Notes under the pieces: model-generated
Told to the model about the DNA's origin: nothing
The model's input: the letters and a program-made list of their open reading frames with translations, nothing else
Database searches by the model: none
Translations under genes and position numbers: made by a program
DNA from: Paenibacillus sp. CAA11
GTDB taxonomy: Bacteria > Bacillota > Bacilli > Paenibacillales > Paenibacillaceae
Reading direction: 5' to 3'
DNA: 64,000 nt
NCBI RefSeq assembly: GCF_003060825.1
Contig: NZ_CP028922.1
Location: 978,501 to 1,042,500, forward strand
In this document: in pieces, positions 17,759 to 28,818 of the stretch
How positions within the stretch are numbered: position 1 is the first letter of the stretch
How the letters are laid out: each line of letters begins with the position of its first letter

Positions 17759-18235
17759 TTGTCCAAATCGAACGATCCGGATAAGCCCCTAATCGACCAG
17801 ATCGACCGGGAGATTATCAAGGCGCTGAACCGGAACGGGAGGATCTCGTATACCGATTTGGGGAAGGAGATCGGGCTGTCCCGCGTCGCTGTGCAGACGC
17901 GGATTAACTCCCTTATGGATGAGGGAGTCATCGAACGATTTACAGCCGTGATCAACCCGGAGAAGATCGGGATCACGGTATCTGCCTTTTTCAACGTTGA
18001 AGTAGAACCCAAGCATTTACAGAAGGTAGCAGAGGCTCTTGCAGAGGAACCGGTGGTAACCAGCCTCTATCATATGACAGGCCCCTCCAAGCTTCATATG
18101 CACGCCCTGTTTACGGACAACCGGGAGATGGAGGCCTTTATGAAGGAGAAGCTGTACGTTCTTCCGGGGATCACCAGTGTGGATTCTCAGGTGCTGATCA
18201 CACGTTATAAAAGCCGCATGGGCATGCGGTTGTAA
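17759..18235 (+). CDS. Lrp/AsnC-family transcriptional regulator
   Basis: 158 residues from the TTG at 17759, preceded by GGGTGAG. A TTG at 17717 with a poorly spaced site is an alternative that adds 14 residues. The N-terminal AsnC helix-turn-helix ([20 protein letters not shown] ... [20 protein letters not shown]) is followed by the RAM ligand-binding domain ([22 protein letters not shown] ... [10 protein letters not shown]). Such proteins sense amino acids and form octamers on DNA. Its place just after an amino-acid importer suggests that it may regulate amino-acid transport or use, but that is inference. Confidence 0.9.
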   Translation: MSKSNDPDKPLIDQIDREIIKALNRNGRISYTDLGKEIGLSRVAVQTRINSLMDEGVIERFTAVINPEKIGITVSAFFNVEVEPKHLQKVAEALAEEPVVTSLYHMTGPSKLHMHALFTDNREMEAFMKEKLYVLPGITSVDSQVLITRYKSRMGMRL

Positions 18236-18248
18236 AGATAATTACAGC

Positions 18249-18288
18249 AAAAGACAGGTCTTTCCTGATGAGAAGACCTGTCTTTTGC
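18249..18288 (+). terminator. Terminator after the Lrp-type regulator
   Basis: A perfect stem AAAAGACAGGTCTT/AAGACCTGTCTTTT with a 10-nt loop. Confidence 0.88.
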
Positions 18289-18356
18289 CCTGTTATAGAT
18301 GCGGATTTTGTAAATTTCTAGGATAGTGTGAAAGCGAAGGGGCTGGCTTTTATAGG

Positions 18357-19328
18357 CTACTGCACCTTGTTCGCCAGCACTTGCTCTACGTACTGCCGGA
18401 GGGCAGGTGGGTCCGTCTTAAGAACAGCCGCCCCGCCAACCTTCTCATTCTGCAGAAGTTGGTTAGGCGGGATTTGTACTTTGACGACCTCATTAGGAGA
18501 TATATCAAAGCCTAACCCTGCCAGCTTGATCAGATCCTGAAGGCTGAGATTGGTTTTGATGTACGGGGACACGGCACTAAGAATTCCAGGCAGCTTGAAG
18601 ATCGATGAGGTGCTCTGGATCTTTGCCGCTACGGCCACTAGAAATTTGCGCTGTCTTTCGGTACGCGTAAAGTCCGAAGTGGCATCATGCCGGAAGCGAA
18701 CATATTGAAGAGCTGTGGTTCCGTCCAAGTGCTGCTCGCCTTGCTTCAAATCAATGTCGTACCGGTGCTTGTCTCCGCCATCGCTGTATTTCATATCTTT
18801 CTCGACATATAGGTCAATGCCGCCGATGGCATCCACCAGGGAGATAAAGCCATTGAAATCGGTGTAGATGTAATAATTAATGTTGATACCAAGCAAATCC
18901 CCGACCGTGCGCATAGCCAGATCGCTTCCGCCATAGGAGAAGGCGGCGTTGACTCGGCTGCTACCATGGCCTGGAATTTTGGCATAGGTGTCGCGCATGA
19001 TGGACATCAGATAAGCCTTCTTGGTAACCGGGTTAATGCTGGCCACCATGATGGAGTCGGAGCGTCCCATCTCCTTATCCCCACGGGAGTCGGCTCCGAG
19101 CAGGAGGATATGGACGGTTTCTTTGCCGTCCCATTTGGGCGGCAAGGACAGCTCTTCAGGTTCCCCTTGATCTGCAGAGGAACTGGAAGCAGCAGCGTCT
19201 GAGGGGCCTACAGATGGCACGGACATCGTTTGTTTGGAGAAGTGGTACAAGCTGTACCCATAATAGCCTACAACGGCGATGATGGCGATTGAGCAGGTGA
19301 GGAGCACCCATTTTATCCATTTTCGCAT
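18357..19328 (-). CDS. LytR-CpsA-Psr (LCP) family cell-wall ligase
   Basis: 323 residues. A short cytoplasmic N-terminus, one membrane anchor (about 8-27) and a Ser-rich linker precede an extracellular LCP domain. It starts HILLLGADSRGDKEMGRSD and continues with SIMRDTYAKIPGHG, RVNAAFSYGG and the Arg-rich RFRHDATSDFTRTERQRKFL. The conserved Arg and Asp residues that bind polyprenyl pyrophosphate are present. LCP proteins transfer teichoic acid or other glycopolymers from lipid carriers to peptidoglycan. It is monocistronic and convergent with the Lrp gene. Confidence 0.92.
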   Translation of the reverse strand: MRKWIKWVLLTCSIAIIAVVGYYGYSLYHFSKQTMSVPSVGPSDAAASSSSADQGEPEELSLPPKWDGKETVHILLLGADSRGDKEMGRSDSIMVASINPVTKKAYLMSIMRDTYAKIPGHGSSRVNAAFSYGGSDLAMRTVGDLLGININYYIYTDFNGFISLVDAIGGIDLYVEKDMKYSDGGDKHRYDIDLKQGEQHLDGTTALQYVRFRHDATSDFTRTERQRKFLVAVAAKIQSTSSIFKLPGILSAVSPYIKTNLSLQDLIKLAGLGFDISPNEVVKVQIPPNQLLQNEKVGGAAVLKTDPPALRQYVEQVLANKVQ

Positions 19329-19522
19329 GAAACATACCTCGGCAATCTTTGATTTTCAAACCATGTTAAACTATATTTTCAATCTAACGTTTTGTCAATT
19401 TTTCTTGTTTATTGAATTCTATTTGACGTAGAAATATTGTGATTTCATTCAATTGGTTTGATGTATTCTCTGTTATTTTATCAAAGTGATATACGGAGCA
19501 GTGCGGATAGGAGGGAAGCGGT

Positions 19523-20041
19523 ATGGAAGAGATTGTAGATCACTTGGATTACGGCTTGCAAATCATATTCGTTGGCTTCAATCCCAGTCTGCGCTCAGGT
19601 GAAGTAGGGCATCATTATGCCAATCCGCGGAATAATTTCTGGCGCATTCTGTATCGGTCCGGCCTGACTCCCCGGCTATATGAGCCTGAAGAGGACGGTG
19701 AACTTCTGAAGCTGGGCTATGGGTTCACCAATATTGTCGCCCGGCCAACGCGTGGTATTGAAGACATCACAAGGGAGGAGTACAAGGAGGGGCGGGAGAT
19801 CCTTTGTCGCAAGCTGATTAAATACCGCCCGCGGGTTGTATGCTTTGTAGGCAAAGGCGTGTATGCGGAATACAGCAAGCGCAGGCAGGCGGAATGGGGG
19901 TTCCAGCCGGATCCGTTTATTCCGGGCCTGCATGAATTTGTAGCTCCCTCCTCCAGCGGTTTGGTCCGCATGCCCATGGACGAAATCATTTCTATATACA
20001 GCAGATTAAAAAGGGCGATGGAGGAAGAAATTTACGTGTAA
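19523..20041 (+). CDS. mug: Mismatch-specific (G:T/U) uracil-DNA glycosylase
   Basis: 172 residues. The family motif I is seen as GFNPSLRSG followed by NPRNNFW, and motif II as APSSSGLVRMP. The central FTNIVARPTRG block is also conserved in Mug/TDG proteins. The active-site Asn in GFNPS matches Mug-type enzymes, which excise uracil or thymine opposite guanine, and ethenocytosine. It is a stand-alone gene; GGAGGGAAGCGG precedes the ATG. Confidence 0.92.
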   Translation: MEEIVDHLDYGLQIIFVGFNPSLRSGEVGHHYANPRNNFWRILYRSGLTPRLYEPEEDGELLKLGYGFTNIVARPTRGIEDITREEYKEGREILCRKLIKYRPRVVCFVGKGVYAEYSKRRQAEWGFQPDPFIPGLHEFVAPSSSGLVRMPMDEIISIYSRLKRAMEEEIYV

Positions 20042-20218
20042 TTATGATGAAAAACAGCACCTTAATTTCATTCAATTTTCATATAAAAGAAATTATTTTT
20101 TTTCGGGTGCATTCGCGGCGCTTCACCAAATTTTTTTTAAGAAAAAAAAGAACGCTTTAGTATAGATACCTAGCGGGTTTAACCGTGTCAACCCCCTTTT
20201 TTGGGACAGATAGACGGA
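20042..20218. other. AT-rich leader before nrdI, upstream part
   Basis: Contains T8 and A8 tracts around 20132-20152 that could form a simple A/T hairpin, possibly the terminator of mug. No coding potential is seen. The promoter and NrdR boxes follow at 20219. Confidence 0.4.
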
Positions 20219-20271
20219 TTGACAAACACTATATCTAGCGATTAAATTAAATATCGTTCCCTATATATTGG
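20219..20271 (+). promoter_or_regulatory. nrd promoter with a pair of NrdR-like boxes
   Basis: TTGACA (20219-20224), a 17-bp spacer and TTAAAT (20242-20247). Box 1, ACACTATATCTAGC (20226-20239), fits the known NrdR consensus and lies in the spacer. Box 2, TCCCTATATATTGG (20258-20271), starts 32 bp later, just past the start site. Paired boxes about three turns apart are the established NrdR architecture for ribonucleotide-reductase operons. Confidence 0.8.
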
Positions 20272-20351
20272 GTTTAACGGAACGGACAAAGGTTTAAAGA
20301 AGAGAAGACAAACTTTCGCATAATAGATAGGTTAAGATACGGAAGGGGTAA

Positions 20352-22788
<2,437 letters not shown>

Positions 22789-22836
22789 CGATGGGCAGGT
22801 TTTGCCCTCGCTTAGGAAGGGAGAATCAATCATATA

Positions 22837-23802
22837 ATGAGTGCTATTAAAGCGGTGAACTGGAACCGTCCGGATGACGACTTCACTCTGATGTTCTGGA
22901 ATCAGAATATCATGCAGTTCTGGACCGATGATGAAATTCCGCTCTCTGACGACAAGATGTCGTGGATGAAGCTTAATGATCAAGAGAAAGAAGCCTATAT
23001 GAAGGTGCTTGGCGGGCTTACGCTCCTGGATACAATTCAGGGCGGCGTAGGTATGCCACAAATATTGGAGCATGTGGACGGCCTGCAGCGCAAGGCAGTG
23101 CTTGGCTTCATGGCTATGATGGAACAAATTCATGCTAAATCATACAGCAGCATCTTCACCACGCTGGCCTCTACGGAAGAAATCGATGCGGTATTCCGCT
23201 GGGTCGAAGAGAATCCTTATCTCCAGACCAAAGCTGAAACCATCCGTCAATATTACGTGAACATTAACTCTCCGAAGGAATTGTTCTTGGCTATGGCAGC
23301 CTCCGTACTGCTTGAGAGCTATTTGTTCTATAGCGGATTCTTCTATCCGCTCTATCTGGCCGGACAAGGCAAGATGACCTGCAGCGGGGAGATTATCGAC
23401 CTGATCCTGCGTGATGAGAGCATTCACGGCGTATATGTCGGCGTATTGGCCCAGGAAATTTACGCCGAGCTGGAAGAGGACGAGCGCCGCGATTTGTATG
23501 AGACGCTTGTAGGCCTGCTGCGTTATCTTCACACCAATGAAGAACGGTATACGGAGCAAATTTACAGCTCGATCGGTCTGGTGGATGAAGTGAAGACCTT
23601 CCTGCGTTACAATGCGAACAAAGCGATGATGAATCTTGGCTTTGACCCGCTTTTCCCAGAGGAAGAGGTCAATCCGATTGTCTTCAACGGAATAAGCACG
23701 CATACGAAGCAGCATGACTTCTTCTCGAAGAAGGGCAATGGTTATGTGCGGGCTCTGAACGTTGAGCCGCTTACGGATGAGGACTTTACCTTTGATGCCT
23801 AA
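22837..23802 (+). CDS. nrdF: Class Ib ribonucleoside-diphosphate reductase, beta subunit
   Basis: 321 residues, normal for NrdF. Metal-ligand segments are visible as the Glu/His stretches [14 protein letters not shown] and [12 protein letters not shown]; the helix [15 protein letters not shown] precedes the second ligand set. It holds the Mn- or Fe-tyrosyl radical that starts catalysis in NrdE. AAGGGAG precedes its ATG. The Nudix gene overlaps its last codons by 8 bases, suggesting that it is the next gene of the same operon. Confidence 0.96.
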   Translation: MSAIKAVNWNRPDDDFTLMFWNQNIMQFWTDDEIPLSDDKMSWMKLNDQEKEAYMKVLGGLTLLDTIQGGVGMPQILEHVDGLQRKAVLGFMAMMEQIHAKSYSSIFTTLASTEEIDAVFRWVEENPYLQTKAETIRQYYVNINSPKELFLAMAASVLLESYLFYSGFFYPLYLAGQGKMTCSGEIIDLILRDESIHGVYVGVLAQEIYAELEEDERRDLYETLVGLLRYLHTNEERYTEQIYSSIGLVDEVKTFLRYNANKAMMNLGFDPLFPEEEVNPIVFNGISTHTKQHDFFSKKGNGYVRALNVEPLTDEDFTFDA

Positions 23803-24262
23803 AGAAGCTAAGTTGCATCAGCAGGAGCCCCAGACCCCGCAGCAGGTGATCCAACCGAGGATCGGCGTGGGTGCACTGATCGAGAATGAACAGGGAGAGG
23901 TTCTGCTCGTTTACCGGAACAGAGCACCGGAGAAGGATACCTGGAGTGTGCCGGGCGGCAAGGTGGATCTGTATGAGCGGCTGGAGGATGCGGTCATCCG
24001 TGAGGTGAAGGAAGAGGTTGATCTGAGCATCCGAGTGGATGCCCTGCTGGGGACGGCAGAGACCATAGATGAGAGCAAGGGAGAACATTGGATCTCCGTT
24101 CTGTACAAGACATCGGTGGCTCAGGGCACAGCCCGGAACATGGAGGAAGGCGGAGCGATTGGCGACGTTCGCTGGTTCCCGGCCAGCAGCCTTCCGGACA
24201 ACCTTGCTTGCTTTGCAGAGCCTGTTCTTTTGGAGTGGAAAAGTAAATATAGCCGAGAATGA
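23795..24262 (+). CDS. Nudix hydrolase, end of the nrd operon
   Basis: 155 residues from the ATG at 23795, with GGATGAGGA about 10 bases upstream. The Nudix box runs [21 protein letters not shown]. All acidic metal-binding residues are present, but the glycine usual after REVxEE is replaced (VDL). The N-terminal extension (about 1-25) is Gln/Pro-rich. Coupling to nrdF suggests nucleotide-pool sanitation, for example removal of oxidised dNTPs, but the substrate is inferred only from context. A terminator follows. Confidence 0.88.
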   Translation: MPKEAKLHQQEPQTPQQVIQPRIGVGALIENEQGEVLLVYRNRAPEKDTWSVPGGKVDLYERLEDAVIREVKEEVDLSIRVDALLGTAETIDESKGEHWISVLYKTSVAQGTARNMEEGGAIGDVRWFPASSLPDNLACFAEPVLLEWKSKYSRE

Positions 24263-24263
24263 T

Positions 24264-24297
24264 AAGGAAGCCCCGTAAGGGGGTTCCTTTTGTTTTT
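24264..24297 (+). terminator. Terminator of the nrdIEF-Nudix operon
   Basis: AAGGAAGCCCC/GGGGGTTCCTT with a 4-nt loop, then TTTGTTTTT. Confidence 0.88.
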
Positions 24298-24587
24298 GGG
24301 GAATACTAGGCTAGATTGCCATTAAGGAAGCGAGCTAGCAGATAGGTTATGAAATCGCATGTTTGTGTCAGATTGTATGACATTATAAGCGGAATATGAG
24401 CTGCTAAGGATAAATCCAGCCCGTATGATGGATTGACAGGCTTGGACGATCTATAATACCTTTGGGAATGGAAAGGCATTAGTTTGAGAAACAGATTAAA
24501 TGAGGCATATTTATGTGACATTACATAACATGAATGGACTGCAAAGAAATGATGCCGCAGAACATTCATGAATTGGAGGATGCTGGG
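24298..24587. other. Leader region of leucine dehydrogenase
   Basis: About 290 bases without a credible gene. A perfect TTGACA (24433) and a perfect TATAAT (24452) are present but only 13 bp apart, so they are not a standard SigA pair. A weaker TTGAGA (24484) with CATATT is nearer the gene. No T-box or other riboswitch fold is recognised. Confidence 0.3.
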
Positions 24588-25694
24588 ATGGAACTGTTTA
24601 AAGCAATGGAGCAATATGATTACGAGCAGTTGGTGTTTTGCCAGGACAAGGCTTCGGGACTCAAAGCGATTATCGCCATTCATGATACAACGCTGGGGCC
24701 GGCTTTAGGCGGAACGCGGATGTGGAATTACGTATCTGAAGAGGCAGCCATTGAGGATGCGCTGCGGCTGGCGAAGGGAATGACGTATAAGAACGCGGTG
24801 TCCGGACTGAATCTTGGAGGCGGGAAGACGGTCATTATTGGCGATCCGCGTAAAGACAAGAACGAAGCGATGCTAAGAGCGTTTGGCCGCTATATCCAGG
24901 GCTTGAACGGCCGGTATATTACGGCGGAGGATGTAGGGACTACGGTTGAGGATATGGATATCATTCACCAGGAGACGGACTATGTTACAGGGATCTCTCC
25001 ATCGTACGGTTCCTCAGGCAACCCTTCCCCGGCAACCGCTTATGGTGTCTATCAGGGGATGAAGGCGGCGGCGAAGGAAGCGTTCGGATCCGATTCCCTG
25101 GAAGGACGCACTGTAGCAGTTCAGGGTGTAGGGAATGTGGCCGTTCATTTGTGTAAATATCTGCATGAAGAGGGGGCCAAGCTGATCGTCACCGATATTC
25201 ATAAGCAAGCGGTGGACCGAGTGGTGGAACAATTCGGGGCCCAGGCAGTCTCACCGGATGAGATTATCGGTGTCGAATGTGACATTTACGCGCCTTGCGC
25301 CTTAGGGGCTACCATTAATGATGAATCCATTCCTCAGCTGAAAGCCAAGGTGATTGCCGGTTCCGCGAATAACCAGCTGAAGGAAGCGCGTCATGGCGAC
25401 CGTCTGCACGAGCTTGGGATTGTATACGCCCCCGATTATGTGATCAATGCGGGCGGGGTCATCAACATTGCGGATGAGCTTAATGGCTATCACGCAGATC
25501 GCGCTTATAAGAAGATTGGAGAAATCTATCAATCGATCGAGCAGGTATTTGAAATTTCCAAGCGCGAAGGAATTCCAACCTATCTGGCTGCCGATCGTCT
25601 TGCCGAGCAGCGGATTGAGCGGATCAAGAATGCGCGCAGCACCTTTTTGCAGAACAGCCACAACGCTTTGAGCATTCGCAGAAGCCATCGCTAA
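24588..25694 (+). CDS. ldh: Leucine (branched-chain amino acid) dehydrogenase
   Basis: 368 residues from the ATG at 24588 (GGAGGA 7 bases upstream). In-frame codons further upstream lack a ribosome binding site. Glu/Leu/Phe/Val dehydrogenase family: the first catalytic-lysine region is [20 protein letters not shown], with a second Lys in GGGKTVI; the NAD-binding turn is GVGNVA and the signature GSANNQL is present. It would deaminate leucine, isoleucine and valine to 2-oxoacids, feeding branched-chain fatty-acid precursors. It stands alone between terminators, without the bkd genes that often follow it in Bacillus. Confidence 0.92.
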   Translation: MELFKAMEQYDYEQLVFCQDKASGLKAIIAIHDTTLGPALGGTRMWNYVSEEAAIEDALRLAKGMTYKNAVSGLNLGGGKTVIIGDPRKDKNEAMLRAFGRYIQGLNGRYITAEDVGTTVEDMDIIHQETDYVTGISPSYGSSGNPSPATAYGVYQGMKAAAKEAFGSDSLEGRTVAVQGVGNVAVHLCKYLHEEGAKLIVTDIHKQAVDRVVEQFGAQAVSPDEIIGVECDIYAPCALGATINDESIPQLKAKVIAGSANNQLKEARHGDRLHELGIVYAPDYVINAGGVINIADELNGYHADRAYKKIGEIYQSIEQVFEISKREGIPTYLAADRLAEQRIERIKNARSTFLQNSHNALSIRRSHR

Positions 25695-25715
25695 TGTGAG
25701 CTTAATGATCACGAC

Positions 25716-25757
25716 GCCTGTCTTTGAAGTCTTAGAACTTTGAAGACAGGCTATTTT
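25716..25757 (+). terminator. Terminator after leucine dehydrogenase
   Basis: GCCTGTCTTTGAAGT pairs with ACTTTGAAGACAGGC, followed by TATTTTT. Confidence 0.85.
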
Positions 25758-25995
25758 TATAAGAGCACGAATTGGTTCCTAGCCTGGTATAATAGGGTAA
25801 AAAATACTTGAGCCGGAAATAGTTAGCGCAGTAAAACGTGGACAAGCGGATGATTGAACAGACGCCGGGGATCGAGCTTACGCTACCAAAAGTATGGTAT
25901 AAGCCTTTAAAGCGAAAGTAGCGAAAGCAGTAAGATGGGCAGATGAAACTGCTCATCGCTAAGCAGAACGAATAAAGAAAGCAGGGGGAGAACTA

Positions 25996-28089
25996 ATGCT
26001 TAAGTCATTAACGGCTATTGCTTTGTATCGCCAGGGGGATGTGGAGATCGTACAGCATCATATGTGGCTGCGCTGGATGACCTCAGCAGAGGAGCGGATT
26101 GTCAATCTTGAGCGGATCGCCTCGCTCCGTGAATTGGCGCAAGCGAATCCTGTGCTGGATTATGTGGAGCGAAGCCTAAAGCTGCTGGACCGGATGCAGC
26201 TGTCCTTTTGGATGAAGGACATTTTGGAAGAGGTGCTGATCTGGTCGGAGACCGCCAAAGGCGGGACGCTGCGTGAGCGCCTCATCTGGGCAGAGGAAGG
26301 CATTAATCTAACCGTACATAACGAAGGCTCCGCCCAGCTGTATATGAAATATGCGGATGACCCAAAAAGTGACCGGGGCCGTGTAATTCATCTGTTGATT
26401 CAAACGCATGGTCTGATCGGACAGCAGATTCGCGGGGAGGTCCCGGCTAAGGAAAATGAGGTGCTGATGAAGCTGTATGAGGAGGGCTTGATGACAACTG
26501 ATGAGCTTGAGCGGCTGCTGTACGCGCTGAATCACTGCATTATTGGAGCTGTGTCGGCAGAGCTATGGAACAGTGTCAAGCCTGAGGTCTCCCACCTAAT
26601 AAGGCAGTTAACACATGAAGGGGAGACGAATAAGCTGACGATTAGAGAGCGGATGAAGCGGCTTAGAACCCTGTCCATTCAGCAAGGTGAGGACTTTGTT
26701 GCCGGATGGGGCCGAGTGGAAGCAAGCCCGCAGCTTTCCGCCCGGTTAGAAGGTCTTGCGCAGCATACATTCTGGTATGTGGAGTCGGCCCTACAAGCCT
26801 TCTCCTTGGAAGAGTTCCTTAAAATATTCTGCCTTGTGACAAGTGATCCTGGTATGGAGGAGCTGCGCCATATCAGCTTCGAGAAGCTGATGAAGACCCT
26901 GTATTATGATTACAAGGGCGAGAAGAGAATCAATGTCTACATGAAGCGCATCATTGAGAATTATTTAGCCGGATTCACATGGACCGAAGAGTCCCTTCTG
27001 GCCTCAAGCCCGCAGGTTCCGGCAAATGCAGCCAATCCTCATCTGACGCACCGGCTTGAGCGGCTTGCTGAACAGCCGGATACGGTATTCTTCGTCTTCG
27101 ATTTCTCGCCGGCTGCGCGCAAGTTGATTGAATTCTGTATCGAGGCAGAGAAGACTCCGCTCTATGAGCAGGCGGTCCTCATGCTGTTCGACTTATTCGG
27201 GCTGCGGCGGGATGCCTACGACCGATTCCATAATGAAGAGACTTATTTGCAGGACATGAACCAAGCTGGCGATCATAAGCGGGTCATTCTGGATTATATC
27301 ACTGGAAATACCGTCCTTGATATTGGCCCCGGAGGAGGTGTGATGCTGGATCTCATCGAGCAGGAGCTTCCGGGACGGCGGGCGCTAGGGCTGGATATAG
27401 CGGCAAATGTTATCGAGGCGCTGGAGCGCCGGAAAGCTATGGAGGGGCGGCAATGGGAAGTTACGCAGGGAGATGCACTGCGGCTGAAGGAATATGTGAA
27501 GCCCGGCAGTATTGGCACGGTCATCTTCTCTTCTATTCTTCATGAGCTGTACTCCTACATAGAGACAGACGGTACCCGCTTCAATAAAGCAACGGTTGCA
27601 GAGGCTCTGCGAAGTGCCTATGAGGTGCTTGAGAACCGTGGGAGAATTATTATCCGGGATGGCATTATGACAGAACCAGTGGGTCAGAAGAGAATCATCA
27701 AGTTTTTAAAACAAGGCGGCATGCGTCAGCTGCAGAGGTATGCGCATGATTTTCGCGGCAGAACCATTGTGTATGAGGAACTTGCCCCAGATACGGCTTG
27801 CCTGAAGGTGAATGATGCGATGGAATTTCTATACACATACACCTGGGGGGAAGAGGCTTATGTGCATGAAGTGCAGGAACAGTTCGGAATATTTACACCT
27901 TCGGAATACGAGCGGTTTATTTATGATACTTTGGGCGCCGGAATCGACATCATTACAGCAACTCACTATTTACAGGAAGGATATGCAGAAGCCTTAGCAG
28001 ATAAGGTGGAAGTCTTCGATGAGCAGGGAGACCCTGTGCGCCTGCCTGACAGCACATGCTTGATCGTTATAGAGAAGAGAGAGTCTTGA
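25996..28089 (+). CDS. Large class I SAM-dependent methyltransferase-domain protein
   Basis: 697 residues; AGGGGGAG lies 6 bases upstream. The C-terminal part (about 425-640) is a Rossmann methyltransferase: motif I VLDIGPGGG (about 436-444), the acidic end of strand beta-2 in ALGLDIAAN, QGDALRL after it, and SSILHELYSY at motif IV. The first 400 residues are mostly helical, contain no domain that I recognise and are much larger than a normal extension. The last 60 residues also lie outside the methyltransferase core. Substrate and role are unknown. It is followed after 29 bases by a small membrane protein. Confidence 0.75.
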   Translation: MLKSLTAIALYRQGDVEIVQHHMWLRWMTSAEERIVNLERIASLRELAQANPVLDYVERSLKLLDRMQLSFWMKDILEEVLIWSETAKGGTLRERLIWAEEGINLTVHNEGSAQLYMKYADDPKSDRGRVIHLLIQTHGLIGQQIRGEVPAKENEVLMKLYEEGLMTTDELERLLYALNHCIIGAVSAELWNSVKPEVSHLIRQLTHEGETNKLTIRERMKRLRTLSIQQGEDFVAGWGRVEASPQLSARLEGLAQHTFWYVESALQAFSLEEFLKIFCLVTSDPGMEELRHISFEKLMKTLYYDYKGEKRINVYMKRIIENYLAGFTWTEESLLASSPQVPANAANPHLTHRLERLAEQPDTVFFVFDFSPAARKLIEFCIEAEKTPLYEQAVLMLFDLFGLRRDAYDRFHNEETYLQDMNQAGDHKRVILDYITGNTVLDIGPGGGVMLDLIEQELPGRRALGLDIAANVIEALERRKAMEGRQWEVTQGDALRLKEYVKPGSIGTVIFSSILHELYSYIETDGTRFNKATVAEALRSAYEVLENRGRIIIRDGIMTEPVGQKRIIKFLKQGGMRQLQRYAHDFRGRTIVYEELAPDTACLKVNDAMEFLYTYTWGEEAYVHEVQEQFGIFTPSEYERFIYDTLGAGIDIITATHYLQEGYAEALADKVEVFDEQGDPVRLPDSTCLIVIEKRES

Positions 28090-28118
28090 GTGGAACAAAA
28101 TTAGAAGGAGGATAACTC

Positions 28119-28667
28119 ATGAACAGAGATGAAATGTTTTCGAGCCGACCGACAGGTCCTTATACAGCTTATATGGGAATGGGGAAAAGGTGGCTTTTTG
28201 CAGGATTAGCATTGCTTTTTGTAGTGTTGGGCTGCTTTGTTGCTTATTACTCTTATCAGGATCAAAAGTACTTTTTTACGGTGATCGGAGTCCTTTGCAT
28301 TGTCTTTTTCGGCTTTTGCCTGCTCTATATTGTCAGCAAGCTGAACGATAGGACACCGGCAGTCGTTGTCGATGAGGATGGGATCACCGACAGATCTTCC
28401 TATATCGCTGGAGGACTGATCCGTTGGGAGGAAATCCGAGATATTGAACTTTACGAATTCATGAACCAATCGTTCATCGGTATTGAACTGTACGATAGTG
28501 ACAGTTATCTGGAGAAGCAGCGCGGATTGAGAAGGCTCATGATGAACGCCAATCGGGGGATGGTTCAGGCTACGATCAATATCTCCCAATCCTCCTTAAG
28601 CACTCCGCTTGAGGAGCTGTATGACCGAATCATAGAACAGTGGGAGAGACGGATGGAAAAAGATTAA
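28119..28667 (+). CDS. Small membrane protein, STM3941-like family
   Basis: 182 residues, with GAAGGAGG before the ATG. Two membrane segments (about 28-48 and 54-76) are followed by a cytosolic domain with the pattern PAVVVDEDGITD ... IRWEEIRDIELYEF. That wording resembles STM3941-type and PH-like bacterial domains. No catalytic motif is present and the function is unknown. It could be co-transcribed with the methyltransferase gene 29 bases upstream. Confidence 0.6.
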   Translation: MNRDEMFSSRPTGPYTAYMGMGKRWLFAGLALLFVVLGCFVAYYSYQDQKYFFTVIGVLCIVFFGFCLLYIVSKLNDRTPAVVVDEDGITDRSSYIAGGLIRWEEIRDIELYEFMNQSFIGIELYDSDSYLEKQRGLRRLMMNANRGMVQATINISQSSLSTPLEELYDRIIEQWERRMEKD

Positions 28668-28714
28668 AATTTTATTTTAATTCATATCTTCCTGACTAAA
28701 AAAAGTGAGAATTT

Positions 28715-28721
28715 TGTCGAA
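28715..28721 (+). promoter_or_regulatory. Spo0A-box-like site upstream of the c-di-GMP enzyme
   Basis: TGTCGAA within ATTTTGTCGAAATA, the same extended form as the site at 1101-1111, located 98 bases before the MHYT-GGDEF-EAL start codon. Confidence 0.5.
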
Positions 28722-28818
28722 ATATAGTGTATAGACAGAGTGAAGACGGCAGCTTTGCCTGGAAAAAGAGTGTTTTTTTCTGGATAGAGCTACTATTGTC
28801 AGGAAGAGGGGGCCTTGC

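Noticed and set aside
24433..24457. TTGACA and TATAAT upstream of leucine dehydrogenase as a promoter
   Set aside because: The spacer is only 13 bp, too short for a normal SigA promoter.
25850..25921. Possible 23-codon peptide (MIEQTPGIELTLPK...)
   Set aside because: No convincing ribosome binding site and no repeat elsewhere in the window; cannot be told from chance.
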